This document shows, piece after piece, positions 9,159 to 17,842 of a stretch of DNA of 64,000 bases (position 1 is the first letter of the stretch; the number at the start of each line of letters is the position of its first letter). The notes beneath the pieces were generated by a model that made no database searches, was not told where the DNA came from, and was given only the letters and a program-made list of their open reading frames with translations. The translations under genes and the position numbers were made by a program. Origin of the DNA: CAJQQY01 sp045104975 (lineage in GTDB: Bacteria; Bacteroidota; Bacteroidia; Chitinophagales; Saprospiraceae); contig JBGCCY010000011.1 of the NCBI GenBank assembly GCA_045104975.1, forward strand, positions 27,596 to 91,595, written 5' to 3'.

Positions 9159-9228
9159 GAAAATATTTTTTGAGGTACATTACTGTTATTTTGTATATTA
9201 GATTTTTTTAAACCTCAAAAAAAGCAAA

Positions 9229-10218
9229 ATGAAACAGAAAAAAGTAATAGTAACTACAGATGACTATGGTGTAAATCCTAATGTTAATAACGCCATTATC
9301 GATGCGGTCAATGCAGGTAAAGTCAATTCCATCGCAGTTTTACCCAATTATGATGGGATGACCATAAAAAGGAAAAAGAAGTATAGAACCTCCGCTGAAA
9401 ATGCTATTCGATTGTTGGATAAAACGAATGGAAAAGGAGAAATAGGTTGTCATTTAACCTTGACCTCTGGAAGACCAATCACTAAGGCAAAATCCATGAT
9501 TGATGAAGATGGATACTTTCGAGGTATTTATGAATTTAGGCGAACCATCAAACCCAAAGAACTTAGAGAAGAACTGAACGCTCAAGTGAAAGTATTTACG
9601 GAAAATAATATTCCGCTTACTCATCTAAGTTGCCACCATAATGCGTTGACCTTCTTTCCCGAATTATATCAAGAGTATTTGAAAGTATGTAAAGATTATA
9701 AGTTGGCCATTCGGTCGGCGAATAGCCGTCCACGAAAATCAATGAATAAATTCCTTAGTTTTTTGAAAATAAAATTAGTGGATGACATGAAGAAGCGTGA
9801 TCGAAGGGAAATAAAAAGATTTTCTAAAAAAGCACCTAAAGAATTTTTTGTTCAAAATATACAAGGGAAATATAAAACGACCAGTTTCCATGATAGTGGA
9901 CATTATGGTCCTATTCCTGGAGCACCAATTCATAATACCAAAGAAAATATAAAGAGATGGATTGATAAAAAACATTTAACTTTAAATAAATCCTTAAAAA
10001 GGTTAGCGAAATCGGAAGAACAAGATTCTATGGAATTTATTTTACATATTGCTAAAAACAAACTTCAAACCCCAAATAAATACAAGGATATTGACTATCC
10101 TGGTGTTGATTTGAAATATTTTGACAGTCGTTATTTAGAGTACAAATCAATTATGGAATTTGATTTTGCTAAACATCCAAATATTAAATTGGCGAGTTGG
10201 AGCGAATTAGAAAAGTAG
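9229..10218 (+). CDS. ChbG/YdjC-like carbohydrate deacetylase
   Basis: 329 residues. The YdjC/ChbG metal-site pattern is present: TTDDYG with Asp11 and Asp12, GCHLTLTSG with His75, and SCHHN with His136/His137. ChbG removes one acetyl group from chitooligosaccharides; related enzymes deacetylate other amino sugars or lipid-linked sugars. A Lys/Arg-rich insert (about 175-200) is atypical. No chitin or sugar-use genes are adjacent, so the substrate is open. Confidence 0.83.
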   Translation: MKQKKVIVTTDDYGVNPNVNNAIIDAVNAGKVNSIAVLPNYDGMTIKRKKKYRTSAENAIRLLDKTNGKGEIGCHLTLTSGRPITKAKSMIDEDGYFRGIYEFRRTIKPKELREELNAQVKVFTENNIPLTHLSCHHNALTFFPELYQEYLKVCKDYKLAIRSANSRPRKSMNKFLSFLKIKLVDDMKKRDRREIKRFSKKAPKEFFVQNIQGKYKTTSFHDSGHYGPIPGAPIHNTKENIKRWIDKKHLTLNKSLKRLAKSEEQDSMEFILHIAKNKLQTPNKYKDIDYPGVDLKYFDSRYLEYKSIMEFDFAKHPNIKLASWSELEK

Positions 10219-10230
10219 AAAAAATACTTT

Positions 10231-10278
10231 TGTAAGTTGATTGTTATATGTTTTATAACAATCAACTTACATTTTTTA
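10231..10278. terminator. Long bidirectional hairpin between convergent genes
   Basis: TGTAAGTTGATTGTTATA at 10231-10248 pairs perfectly with the segment ending at 10271, followed by a T-run at 10272-10277. It sits between the ChbG-like gene and the convergent lipoprotein gene. Confidence 0.85.
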
Positions 10279-10281
10279 AAA

Positions 10282-10854
10282 TTACTCTTCGCTCAAAATT
10301 CCACGGATATTCCAATTCACACTAACATTTGCTCCTGTACTAGGATTAGCTGAAAGATCTCGGTAGGTTTTCCATTCTGTTTCTCCTTCTCCCAACATCC
10401 AATCTCCATTCGTTCTTGCTGGACCTTCATCACAACCCATGCTTCTGATTTCTGATGTATGAACTAATCTAACTACAATCCACAAATCCTCATTACTGAT
10501 CTCTACTGGAGTAGTTAAGGTATGAGAATTCCAAGAATTAGCAGAGACTTGATTGATCACATTTTGGGAATATAAAAGTGTTCCAGGTGAACTAGAAGTT
10601 CCTGAACCATAAATCAATATTTCGCAATCCACCGGCTTATCTTGAATGTAGAAATCTACTTCATCTAAAGTTCTACCGACATAATTATCAACAATGCTAG
10701 CAGGAAATCGCTGTCCAGCATCAAAGGTACCTGCTGGTAGAGCAGGAGCTGAAAAATTATCATCATCGTATCTTAGTTCAATGGTAGGACTGTCTTTTTT
10801 GCAAGACAAAAATAGTATAGTGCAACTTAATATTGCAAAGAAAATATTTTTCAT
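10282..10854 (-). CDS. Hypothetical lipoprotein with a jelly-roll-like domain
   Basis: 190 residues with a lipoprotein signal (lipobox LFLSC, Cys18, then KKD). The body contains YDDDNFS, FPASIVDNYVGRTLDEVDFYI, SWNSHTLTTPVEISNEDLWIVVRL and GDWMLGEG. These resemble the all-beta carbohydrate/adhesin-type domain found in Bacteroidota surface proteins (cleaved-adhesin-like). No catalytic motif is visible. It is probably an outer-membrane-anchored binding protein; the family assignment is tentative. Confidence 0.6.
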   Translation of the reverse strand: MKNIFFAILSCTILFLSCKKDSPTIELRYDDDNFSAPALPAGTFDAGQRFPASIVDNYVGRTLDEVDFYIQDKPVDCEILIYGSGTSSSPGTLLYSQNVINQVSANSWNSHTLTTPVEISNEDLWIVVRLVHTSEIRSMGCDEGPARTNGDWMLGEGETEWKTYRDLSANPSTGANVSVNWNIRGILSEE

Positions 10855-10959
10855 GTAAAATGATTTTAGGTTAAATAATCTGTGTCAGCAAGTTAAATCT
10901 TATCAGACTATAATTCCATATTAAATTTACTTTTAACCTAATTTTAATAATTTAGTTTT

Positions 10960-13011
10960 TTATTTAAAGGTAAATTCCACCGTTTCATTTTCCTCTAATG
11001 TTTTTTCTAACAATACTTTTCCGAAATTATTTTCAATCTTAATTATGGTCTGATTGTTTAATTTAAAAACTTTAATATTGAAATCTTCGCCAAATGCTTT
11101 CACTCGATTCAATTCCATGAAATTCCAGTCCTTAGGCAATCTTGGCGTACATTTAAAACTCTTCAAACCCGTTGGAACTATCCCAAACATTCCCTCCGTA
11201 AACACTCTACAATATAAAGCACTTTCCGCTGAAAGATGAGCCATGTTGCCTTCCGGAAATGCCTCCACCACATAAGGAACTCTTTTCCCTAATAGTCTTT
11301 CTTTTGAAAATTCGGTTAGTTTTTCCAAAGAAACCTCTGTCGCCCCTGCAAAAAAAGTACCTCTCAAAGCATATAAGGTTCCACGATCCCAAAAGATTTT
11401 AGAGATTGCTTTATTGGCACTATTCTTTTCAACATGGACTCCGTTAGTTGACCAAAGTTTTTCAAATAAAGCTTTTACCGTTTCTTCTTTTCGATCAAAA
11501 ATTCCAACGACCAATGGCAAGCAAATCCAATGACGCAAAAATTGATGCTCTTTGTAATATTTATAAGTTTCGAGTCCTTCGACTTTTGCTCCAAAATATT
11601 GGTCAATGGCAATTTTTAAATCAGCGTATTGTTGTTCATATTTATCAAGAATAGATTTTTTCTTACCAAGTGATTTGGCTAAACTTTGAGACATTTCTAA
11701 CGCTCCAAAATATAATGCTGAAGTGGATAAGTTTGCTGTACCAGTTTCGATACGACCTTCCATTTCATCAGATTCCGATTTGACTACACCTTCTTCATTT
11801 AGTTGGCGATGACAATATTCTAAGCACCATTCAATCAATGGCCAAAGTTCTTCTGCAATTTTTTTATCTCCATTCGCCAACGCAAAATGACTCGCTCCAT
11901 AGGCGATCATCGCTGCATCACCTCGATCCAAAAGGAAAGGTGGAACTTCTCCTTCGATTTCAAATGCATAACGAATTTTTTCAAACTCAGGATTGATCTC
12001 TTTGGCGAATGCACGATAAGTATTCATCGCAGATTCATTTCCGATATCATAACCTAAATATGGAAAAAATGGATTGACATATTCCGCTTGATCATTCGCC
12101 CAAATTCCTACATAATATCGACCACCACCAGGCGAATGAATCAAACCTAATTTTGATTCAAAAATACTTTCGGAGGCTCTGATTTTAGAAAATTCAAAAA
12201 GTTGATTGAGGATTGGATTCGGAGTATTTAATTGAAGTGAATTTTTTAGTTCCTTGAGAAGTGCTTTTCTTTTGGTTAGGTTTTTTTCAAAATGAGTAGC
12301 AGAGGGAGAATCTTCTTCGCTCCTAGATGCATTGAATTCAATGGAAAATTCAATAGTTTTTCCAGGAGCAATATTTGAAATACTTGGAATGTTTTGAATT
12401 TGACGAATTAGATAAATATCATCTTTAGTGTATCCAGTTATTTCCTTATTTTTTGAAGCAAAACGGAAACGAATTGGTTGGTCAGAAGTATTGGTCAAGT
12501 AACATTTTTCAATAAATAGTCTTTGATCGGTCGATGGAAATAATTCTCTTTTTAGGGCTAATCCTGATTTGGAAGGTTGGTGTTGGAAAGTCAGTAGACC
12601 ATCAATTTTTACAAAATCAATTGGGCCTGGAACAAATTGTCGATCACCAATAATGATCGTTGGAAAGCTTTCATCACCAAATGTTTCTTTTGCATAGGCT
12701 CGATAAATAAACCAGTTGGGATCAGTTTCTTTGATAATCGGATGAATCTGTGGAAAGAAAATTTGACGTTCCAATTTTAGATTCTTAGCAGTATCAATCT
12801 TATAAGAAATAATTCCCGCAACTCGCGTTCCAGCCATTTCAATATTGTCTTGATGCGGCAAATTTTGATCATTTTTTAAATCCCAAATTATAGAATTGTT
12901 ATCACCTATTTCCCAATGGTTTTGATAAGTTTCTTTTTGAGAAAAAATATGTTGGGAAAGGATAAGGAAAAAAAGGATTAAGCAATTTTTAAAAAAAGGA
13001 ATCTTGGTCAT
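10960..13011 (-). CDS. Secreted six-hairpin glycosidase-like protein
   Basis: 683 residues with a signal peptide (about 1-24, ending IFSQ). Residues ~50-250 look like a beta-sandwich. Residues ~270-600 are helix-rich with features of (alpha/alpha)6 glycosidases: GIWANDQAEYVNPFF, LDRGDAAMIAYGASHFAL, ESDEMEGRIETGTANLSTSALYFGAL and SAESALYCRVFTEGMFGIVPTG, then a small C-terminal sandwich. The layout recalls families such as GH15, GH65 and GH78, but I cannot assign one by eye. Asp/Glu residues in WANDQAEY and DEMEGR are candidate catalytic acids. The preceding gene on the strand is far away, so it is probably monocistronic. Confidence 0.65.
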   Translation of the reverse strand: MTKIPFFKNCLILFFLILSQHIFSQKETYQNHWEIGDNNSIIWDLKNDQNLPHQDNIEMAGTRVAGIISYKIDTAKNLKLERQIFFPQIHPIIKETDPNWFIYRAYAKETFGDESFPTIIIGDRQFVPGPIDFVKIDGLLTFQHQPSKSGLALKRELFPSTDQRLFIEKCYLTNTSDQPIRFRFASKNKEITGYTKDDIYLIRQIQNIPSISNIAPGKTIEFSIEFNASRSEEDSPSATHFEKNLTKRKALLKELKNSLQLNTPNPILNQLFEFSKIRASESIFESKLGLIHSPGGGRYYVGIWANDQAEYVNPFFPYLGYDIGNESAMNTYRAFAKEINPEFEKIRYAFEIEGEVPPFLLDRGDAAMIAYGASHFALANGDKKIAEELWPLIEWCLEYCHRQLNEEGVVKSESDEMEGRIETGTANLSTSALYFGALEMSQSLAKSLGKKKSILDKYEQQYADLKIAIDQYFGAKVEGLETYKYYKEHQFLRHWICLPLVVGIFDRKEETVKALFEKLWSTNGVHVEKNSANKAISKIFWDRGTLYALRGTFFAGATEVSLEKLTEFSKERLLGKRVPYVVEAFPEGNMAHLSAESALYCRVFTEGMFGIVPTGLKSFKCTPRLPKDWNFMELNRVKAFGEDFNIKVFKLNNQTIIKIENNFGKVLLEKTLEENETVEFTFK

Positions 13012-13106
13012 GTTGATTTTTTTATATTTGTATTTTTATCTGAGAACAGAACCAGTTAGGAAAGCACGCTTAAGCACAGAGAATTATTTTAGTTATGAAT
13101 ATTCAG

Positions 13107-13142
13107 TTTTGTTCTAAAATTAATTTTTTTAAGAGAACAAAA
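13107..13142. promoter_or_regulatory. Inverted repeat upstream of the MarR-type gene
   Basis: TTTTGTTCT at 13107-13115 and its exact complement AGAACAAAA at 13134-13142 are separated by 18 bp, ending 36 bp before the ATG. A position like this is common for autoregulated MarR operators, although MarR sites usually have closer half-sites. Confidence 0.35.
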
Positions 13143-13178
13143 TAGAAAATATTTCTTTTTTAAAACGGAAAATATCTA

Positions 13179-13622
13179 ATGGCAAAAAAACAAAACACTA
13201 AAAATTTTGGAGCATACATTGATCGGACGATAAAAATTATCCGACAAAATTATTTGAAAGCCTTCAAAGAAATCGAGGTGGATTTGACGACAGAGCAATG
13301 GGTGCTTTTGGATAGTTTGTACCAAGAAGATGGAATTTCACAAAATGAATTGGCGAATGGAAGTTTTAAAAATGCACCAACTGTTTCTAGAATTGTTGAT
13401 TTATTATGTAAAAAAGGCTTGACAGAAAGGAAAAGATTTGAAAATGATAAAAGACGGTACAAAGTATTTTTAACAAAAAAAGGAAAAGACACGTATAAAA
13501 AAACGAAACCTGTAGTCGTGAAATTGAGGAGAAAAGGTTGGAAAAACTTGTCAGATGAAGATTATGATTTCTTTTTAAAGATAATGAATCAAATTTTTGA
13601 AAACTTTGAAGACCAAAAATAA
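13179..13622 (+). CDS. MarR-family transcriptional regulator
   Basis: 147 residues with the winged-helix layout of MarR: dimerisation helices at the ends, a recognition region NELANGSFKNAPTVSRIVDLLCKKGLTERKR (about 58-88) and the wing DKRRYKVFLTKKG. MarR proteins are usually ligand-responsive repressors binding palindromes near their own and neighbouring promoters. hpd starts 91 bp downstream in the same direction and has a palindrome over its -7 box, so regulation of hpd is a plausible role. Confidence 0.88.
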   Translation: MAKKQNTKNFGAYIDRTIKIIRQNYLKAFKEIEVDLTTEQWVLLDSLYQEDGISQNELANGSFKNAPTVSRIVDLLCKKGLTERKRFENDKRRYKVFLTKKGKDTYKKTKPVVVKLRRKGWKNLSDEDYDFFLKIMNQIFENFEDQK

Positions 13623-13644
13623 AGTAAGTGTCCTTAAAAAGAAA

Positions 13645-13652
13645 TATATTTG
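13645..13652 (+). promoter_or_regulatory. -7 element of hpd
   Basis: TATATTTG fits TAnnTTTG exactly, about 61 bp upstream of the hpd ATG. No clear -33 TTG was found, which would suit an activator- or repressor-tuned promoter. Confidence 0.45.
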
Positions 13653-13661
13653 CCATGGCAA
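13650..13661. promoter_or_regulatory. 12-bp palindrome overlapping the hpd -7 box
   Basis: TTGCCATGGCAA is a perfect palindrome that shares three bases with the -7 element. A second small inverted repeat (TGTTG-cta-CAACA, 13664-13676) follows. A protein bound here would block transcription initiation. Confidence 0.4.
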
Positions 13662-13713
13662 CTGTTGCTACAACAACTATTATTTATTTTAGTCAAATAA
13701 AAACATTTTCAAT

Positions 13714-14847
13714 ATGTCAGATGTAAATTTAGAATTACCAAAAGTATACAATGATGCGGCGGATTTTATGCCAATCAATGGAACTGATTATTTAGAATTA
13801 TATGTGAGTAATGCTAAGCAAGCGGCTCATTATTACAAGTCTGCTTTTGGTTTTCAATCATTGGCTTACTCAGGTTTGGAAACTGGAAATCGAGAAACCG
13901 AATCATATGTAGTAATTCAAGACAAAATTCGAATTGTTTTGACTTCTCCACTTCGAAGTGGCTCTGATATCGGAAGGCATATCGATAAGCATGGAGATGG
14001 TGTAAAAGTGAATGCACTTTGGGTAGATGATGCAACTTACGCCTACAATACTGCCATGGAAAGAGGAGCAAGGTCATACATGGAACCTAAGACGGAAGAA
14101 GATGAAAATGGAAAAATAGTGCGGTCAGGAATTTATTCTTACGGAGAGGTCGTTCATATTTTTGTAGAAAGAAAAGATTACAATGGTATCTTTTTGCCTG
14201 GATTTGCGAAATGGGAAACACATTATAACCCAGAGCATGTGGGGTTGAAATTTGTGGATCACATGGTTGGAAATGTAGAGTTAGGTAAAATGAATTACTG
14301 GGTAGATTTTTATGAAAAAGTTATGGGATTCACTCAAATTTTATCTTTTGATGATAAGGATATTTCGACTGAATTTACAGCTTTGATGAGTAAGGTGATG
14401 AGTAATGGAAATGGTCGAATCAAATTTCCAATCAATGAACCTGCTGCTGGTTTGAAAAAATCTCAGGTAGATGAATACCTAGAATTTTATGAAGGAGAAG
14501 GTGTTCAGCACGTGGCAGTAGCTACGGATAATATTGTAAAGACTGTAACTGCTTTGCGAGATCGAGGAGTAGAATTTTTGAATATACCAACATCTTATTA
14601 TGATGTCTTGGAAGAGCGAGTTGGGAAAATTGATGAAGATATTGATTCGCTGAAGGAGTTAGGAATTTTGGTAGATCGAGATGATGAAGGTTATTTGTTA
14701 CAGATTTTCACTAAAACAATTCAAGCTCGACCAACGATGTTTTTTGAAATTATTCAAAGAAAAGGAGCAACCTCTTTTGGAAAAGGAAATTTCAAAGCTT
14801 TGTTTGAAGCGATTGAAAGAGAGCAAGAGTTAAGAGGAACTTTATAA
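13714..14847 (+). CDS. hpd: 4-hydroxyphenylpyruvate dioxygenase
   Basis: 377 residues, normal length for HPPD. The enzyme converts 4-hydroxyphenylpyruvate and O2 to homogentisate, the second step of tyrosine breakdown, in the cytosol. The C-terminal vicinal-oxygen-chelate module has the iron triad His183 (KFVDHMVGN), His266 (GVQHVAVAT) and Glu345 (MFFEIIQRKG). The N-terminal module is the degenerate repeat. No homogentisate dioxygenase or other tyrosine-degradation gene lies in the window. The MarR gene upstream is a likely regulator. Two hairpins follow the stop. Confidence 0.95.
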   Translation: MSDVNLELPKVYNDAADFMPINGTDYLELYVSNAKQAAHYYKSAFGFQSLAYSGLETGNRETESYVVIQDKIRIVLTSPLRSGSDIGRHIDKHGDGVKVNALWVDDATYAYNTAMERGARSYMEPKTEEDENGKIVRSGIYSYGEVVHIFVERKDYNGIFLPGFAKWETHYNPEHVGLKFVDHMVGNVELGKMNYWVDFYEKVMGFTQILSFDDKDISTEFTALMSKVMSNGNGRIKFPINEPAAGLKKSQVDEYLEFYEGEGVQHVAVATDNIVKTVTALRDRGVEFLNIPTSYYDVLEERVGKIDEDIDSLKELGILVDRDDEGYLLQIFTKTIQARPTMFFEIIQRKGATSFGKGNFKALFEAIEREQELRGTL

Positions 14848-14856
14848 AAAAAATAA

Positions 14857-14895
14857 ATCGATGTCGTGAAATTCTACGGCATTGATATTTTATAA
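14857..14895 (+). terminator. First hairpin after hpd
   Basis: ATCGATGTCGT pairs with ACGGCATTGAT (two G-U pairs), followed by a short T-rich tract. Confidence 0.6.
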
Positions 14896-14902
14896 AAAAG
14901 AG

Positions 14903-14939
14903 AATCCGTCAATTGATTAAATTCAGTTGGCGGATTTTT
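14903..14939 (+). terminator. Second hairpin after hpd
   Basis: AATCCGTCAA (14903-14912) pairs with TTGGCGGATT (14927-14936, one G-U) and ends in five T. Confidence 0.75.
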
Positions 14940-14940
14940 C

Positions 14941-14968
14941 GTAGCTGGGCTTTCCCGAGTCCAGCTAC
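14941..14968. repeat. GTAGCTGG palindromic element, copy 1
   Basis: GTAGCTGG and CCAGCTAC enclose a 12-nt loop; the same 8-mer opens the larger palindrome at 30923. It lies between the hpd terminators and the 3' end of the convergent DUF5684 gene. Confidence 0.55.
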
Positions 14969-14978
14969 AAGAAAGTAG

Positions 14979-15734
14979 TTATTGCACCAAGTGATCTTCC
15001 AAATCCAAATCTTCTTTGACTACTTCATGTTCACCATAAAAATATTCACTTTTTCCAAATGCCAGAATTGGGAAAAAAATAAATGGTAGAAAAAATAATC
15101 CAACCGAAAAAGAATCTGATCTACCAAAAACTCTAGCCATTCCATTGGTGATGGTGGCTAAGGCAATTAAATTAAAAAGAGGAACAAAAAATAAAAATAC
15201 CCATGAACGATCTCTATCAATGATGTCACACATGATAATTAGATTGTAAATTGGAATTAAGGCATACCAACCCTTGTAGCCTGCTTTTCTAAAAATTCGC
15301 CATTGAGAGGCAAGTGAAATTACAATTGTTCCAAGTAGTAAATTAAAAAGAAAACCGATGAGAATAGATAATTGGAAGCTAGAATTATTAAACATTTTGG
15401 CAATGTTGTCATCTGAAAATGAGCGATAATAAAACATTCCAAAATTGAAAATCATTGGGATTGTAATTAAGATTGCCATGAATGCAAAAACAGATCCGAC
15501 TGAAATATCATATTTATTTGATCTACTAAGATTTCTAATTCCTAATCCTGTAGAAAGAAAAAAACCAACTACTGAGATAAAAGGAAATATAAAAGAAAAT
15601 AATCCATTTCGTTGAGATAAAAAATTTGAGCCATTAGATTGCACTACATAATAGATGGCATAGTTGGTCAAATAATTAATTGCAATTAAAACGAATAACC
15701 ATTTTGCAGTAATCTTTAGGAAATTATCAGGCAT
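14979..15734 (-). CDS. DUF5684 multi-spanning membrane protein
   Basis: 251 residues with about six membrane helices. The C-terminal half carries the DUF5684 signature: WRIFRKAGYKGWYALIPIYNLIIMCDI, RDRSWVFLFFVPLFNLIALATITNGMARVFGRS, and a closing FLPFIFFPILAFGKSEY. The family is often linked to signal peptidase-like or envelope proteins, but its role is unknown. The N-terminal four helices are less conserved. It is monocistronic. Confidence 0.75.
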   Translation of the reverse strand: MPDNFLKITAKWLFVLIAINYLTNYAIYYVVQSNGSNFLSQRNGLFSFIFPFISVVGFFLSTGLGIRNLSRSNKYDISVGSVFAFMAILITIPMIFNFGMFYYRSFSDDNIAKMFNNSSFQLSILIGFLFNLLLGTIVISLASQWRIFRKAGYKGWYALIPIYNLIIMCDIIDRDRSWVFLFFVPLFNLIALATITNGMARVFGRSDSFSVGLFFLPFIFFPILAFGKSEYFYGEHEVVKEDLDLEDHLVQ

Positions 15735-15816
15735 AAGAATTTGGTTTGAATGAAAACTAATATAATTATTTACCTATGCTTTTTTTTGTAAAAAAGTAAA
15801 TGCAAAATACTAGATA

Positions 15817-15889
15817 TTATTCTAAATTAAATAGCATGAAAGAAGTTCCAGATTTTTAAAATATTGAAACTCTAAATAAATTAGAATAA
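15817..15889. repeat. CCAGATTTT palindrome family, copy 2, with extended inverted ends
   Basis: The outer arms TTATTCTAA (15817-15825) and TTAGAATAA (15881-15889) are exact complements. They enclose the decayed inner palindrome GTTCCAGATTTTTAAAATATTGAAAC. The flanks as well as the core resemble the copy at 25272. It lies just past the 3' end of the DinB-like gene. Confidence 0.6.
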
Positions 15890-15909
15890 GATTTATGCAT
15901 AAATTAATT

Positions 15910-16413
15910 TTATTCATTTAAAATATTCAAATCATAATCTTCATAAAATCCTAAATCTTTATCGCACATAAGTTTGGTGAAGAATGCGATCTGTCCAACA
16001 TGGTAAGAAAAATGTTCGGTGATGTGGATGATGATACTGATGCCAGAATAATTGAATCCTTGGACATTTCGTTTCCGAAGCAGTTCATCATCAGAGATAT
16101 TTTCCATGACTTGAATTGCCTTCTCGGTTACCGCAGTTATTTTTTCACGTAATTCTTTTTTGGAAAAACCACCCTCTGCAGAAAATTCTACATCTCGATT
16201 ACGAGTATCTTTTTCATTTCCCAAACTTGAGTGAGCATACTGAGTAATGTTTCCACATAAATGTAAAATCAAATTTCCAATACTATTCGTATTCGCATTT
16301 GGTTTTTTCCAAACTTGATCTTCAGATAATTGTTGAAGACATTTTTCGATTCGAGGAAGATTGAGTGAGAAGTAATAAATGCTTTGCTGGGTGAATTCCT
16401 TGGAGATTTTCAT
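15910..16413 (-). CDS. DinB-family (DUF1572-like) putative metalloenzyme
   Basis: 167 residues forming a predicted four-helix bundle. Three His in DinB positions, His51 (LILHLCGN), His134 and His138 (ITEHFSYHVGQI), would bind a divalent metal. DinB-like proteins include thiol-dependent transferases and many of unknown function. Its ATG overlaps the stop of the upstream OmpA-family gene by 4 nt (ATGA), so the two are translationally coupled. Confidence 0.85.
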   Translation of the reverse strand: MKISKEFTQQSIYYFSLNLPRIEKCLQQLSEDQVWKKPNANTNSIGNLILHLCGNITQYAHSSLGNEKDTRNRDVEFSAEGGFSKKELREKITAVTEKAIQVMENISDDELLRKRNVQGFNYSGISIIIHITEHFSYHVGQIAFFTKLMCDKDLGFYEDYDLNILNE

Positions 16414-17636
16414 TGAGACGAAAAATTATTTTTATTTTTAAAAATGACAATCTCAACTCTACGATTGAGCTGTCGACCTTCCATAGTTTGGTTGTCGGCC
16501 TTGGGAACAAGTTCGCCTTTTCCGATGACTTCTGAGGAAGTATTTTTAAAAAAATCATAGCGGTTCAAATAATTTTGTACAGCAGTTGCTCTCTTTTCTG
16601 AAAGTTTTTGATTGTACTCTTCTGACCCCATATTGTCGGTATGTCCAAGGTATTTAATTTGTTCGGGAGCCAAATATTGAATTTGCAAAGCAAAACTATC
16701 GAGCTTACTTTGAAATTCTTTTTTGATTTGAATATCATCAAAACTAAAAGCGACCAGAGGTACCTCAAAAATTAAAGTATCTTTTTCATTCCAATTTCGG
16801 TTGGGTAAAATTGGTTTGATGATTTTTACAACTTCAGGTTGAATGGTTGAATCATTTTCAAAAGGTTTATCAAAGAAGTTTTTATTCCAAGTTTTCCGAC
16901 TTCGATCCTCTGGAGTTTGGTCAACTGAAATTTTGTTAGTGTGTCGATAATCTTGTTTGTATAATTTATCTTTTCGGGTTAGATATTCCTCACAGATCTT
17001 TTCATTTTGATCCACGGGAATTAATTGAATATCATCAATCAGAATCACGATGTCTCCTTTTTTATTACTAATCTCTTTTCGAGTTGCAGTAATTTCTTTT
17101 TTTGAAAAATAACCGATGGTAAGAAATTTTTCATCACCAGTTGCTTTATAAATTGCTTGGACTTTTCGCCAGCCTGTTTCCTTATCTTCTTCCATCTCTT
17201 GCTCAATGGTAAATTTCAAAGTAGGTTTGAAATTAAGTGGATTTTTTTCGCCAGCAATTAATTCTTCTTCAGAAAAAAGTGTTTCAATCAGATAATCGTC
17301 TCGATTTAGATTATGGAGGAAAAAAGATAGTTGGTAATTTTTTCCTTTTTGGAGAGGGCATAAAATTTTAGTGTATAAATAGACTCGACGAGCCAATGGA
17401 TGAAAGGTATTTTCGACGACGATCAATTCAGAGATATCTCCTTCGTGAGGAATCCGTAAAGCTTTATCAGTTACGGTTAAATCATAAGGAGGTATTCTAA
17501 ACCAAGCTTCCGCGGCGCATTTGGCACCAAACTCTTCGCATTCATTGATGTCTTCAAAACTTGGATTAGCTAAAAAATTTTGACTCCAAAGAGAAGTTGA
17601 AAATAAAAGAAAGAAGATAAAAGTTGATTTTTTCAT
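16410..17636 (-). CDS. OmpA-family envelope protein with N-terminal carbohydrate-binding-like domain
   Basis: 408 residues. A signal peptide (about 1-18) precedes an all-beta domain (ANPSFEDINECEEFGAKCAAEAWF... ILIDDIQLIPV, about 20-205), which resembles the discoidin/CBM-like domains placed before OmpA in Bacteroidota. The C-terminal OmpA peptidoglycan-binding domain (about 290-400) has the markers LGHTDNMGSEEYNQKLSEKRA and GRQLNRRVEI. It probably sits in the outer membrane or periplasm, bound to the cell wall. It overlaps the DinB-like gene by 4 nt. Confidence 0.85.
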   Translation of the reverse strand: MKKSTFIFFLLFSTSLWSQNFLANPSFEDINECEEFGAKCAAEAWFRIPPYDLTVTDKALRIPHEGDISELIVVENTFHPLARRVYLYTKILCPLQKGKNYQLSFFLHNLNRDDYLIETLFSEEELIAGEKNPLNFKPTLKFTIEQEMEEDKETGWRKVQAIYKATGDEKFLTIGYFSKKEITATRKEISNKKGDIVILIDDIQLIPVDQNEKICEEYLTRKDKLYKQDYRHTNKISVDQTPEDRSRKTWNKNFFDKPFENDSTIQPEVVKIIKPILPNRNWNEKDTLIFEVPLVAFSFDDIQIKKEFQSKLDSFALQIQYLAPEQIKYLGHTDNMGSEEYNQKLSEKRATAVQNYLNRYDFFKNTSSEVIGKGELVPKADNQTMEGRQLNRRVEIVIFKNKNNFSSQ

Positions 17637-17842
17637 AACGTCAAGGAATAAAATTTAGGAATAGTCAAAATGTTGTAAATTATTGTTTGACAATTCCTTA
17701 AGTAGATAGTTTTATCAAAAACCAATCACTTAAGTATAACGCTAAGAAACAGGAAGGAGACATATTTTAATAAAAAAAGGTTTGCAAAACTCGTCAAGAA
17801 TTTAGCACACCTCTTTTTATATAAAAGTACAAGTACTTTAAA

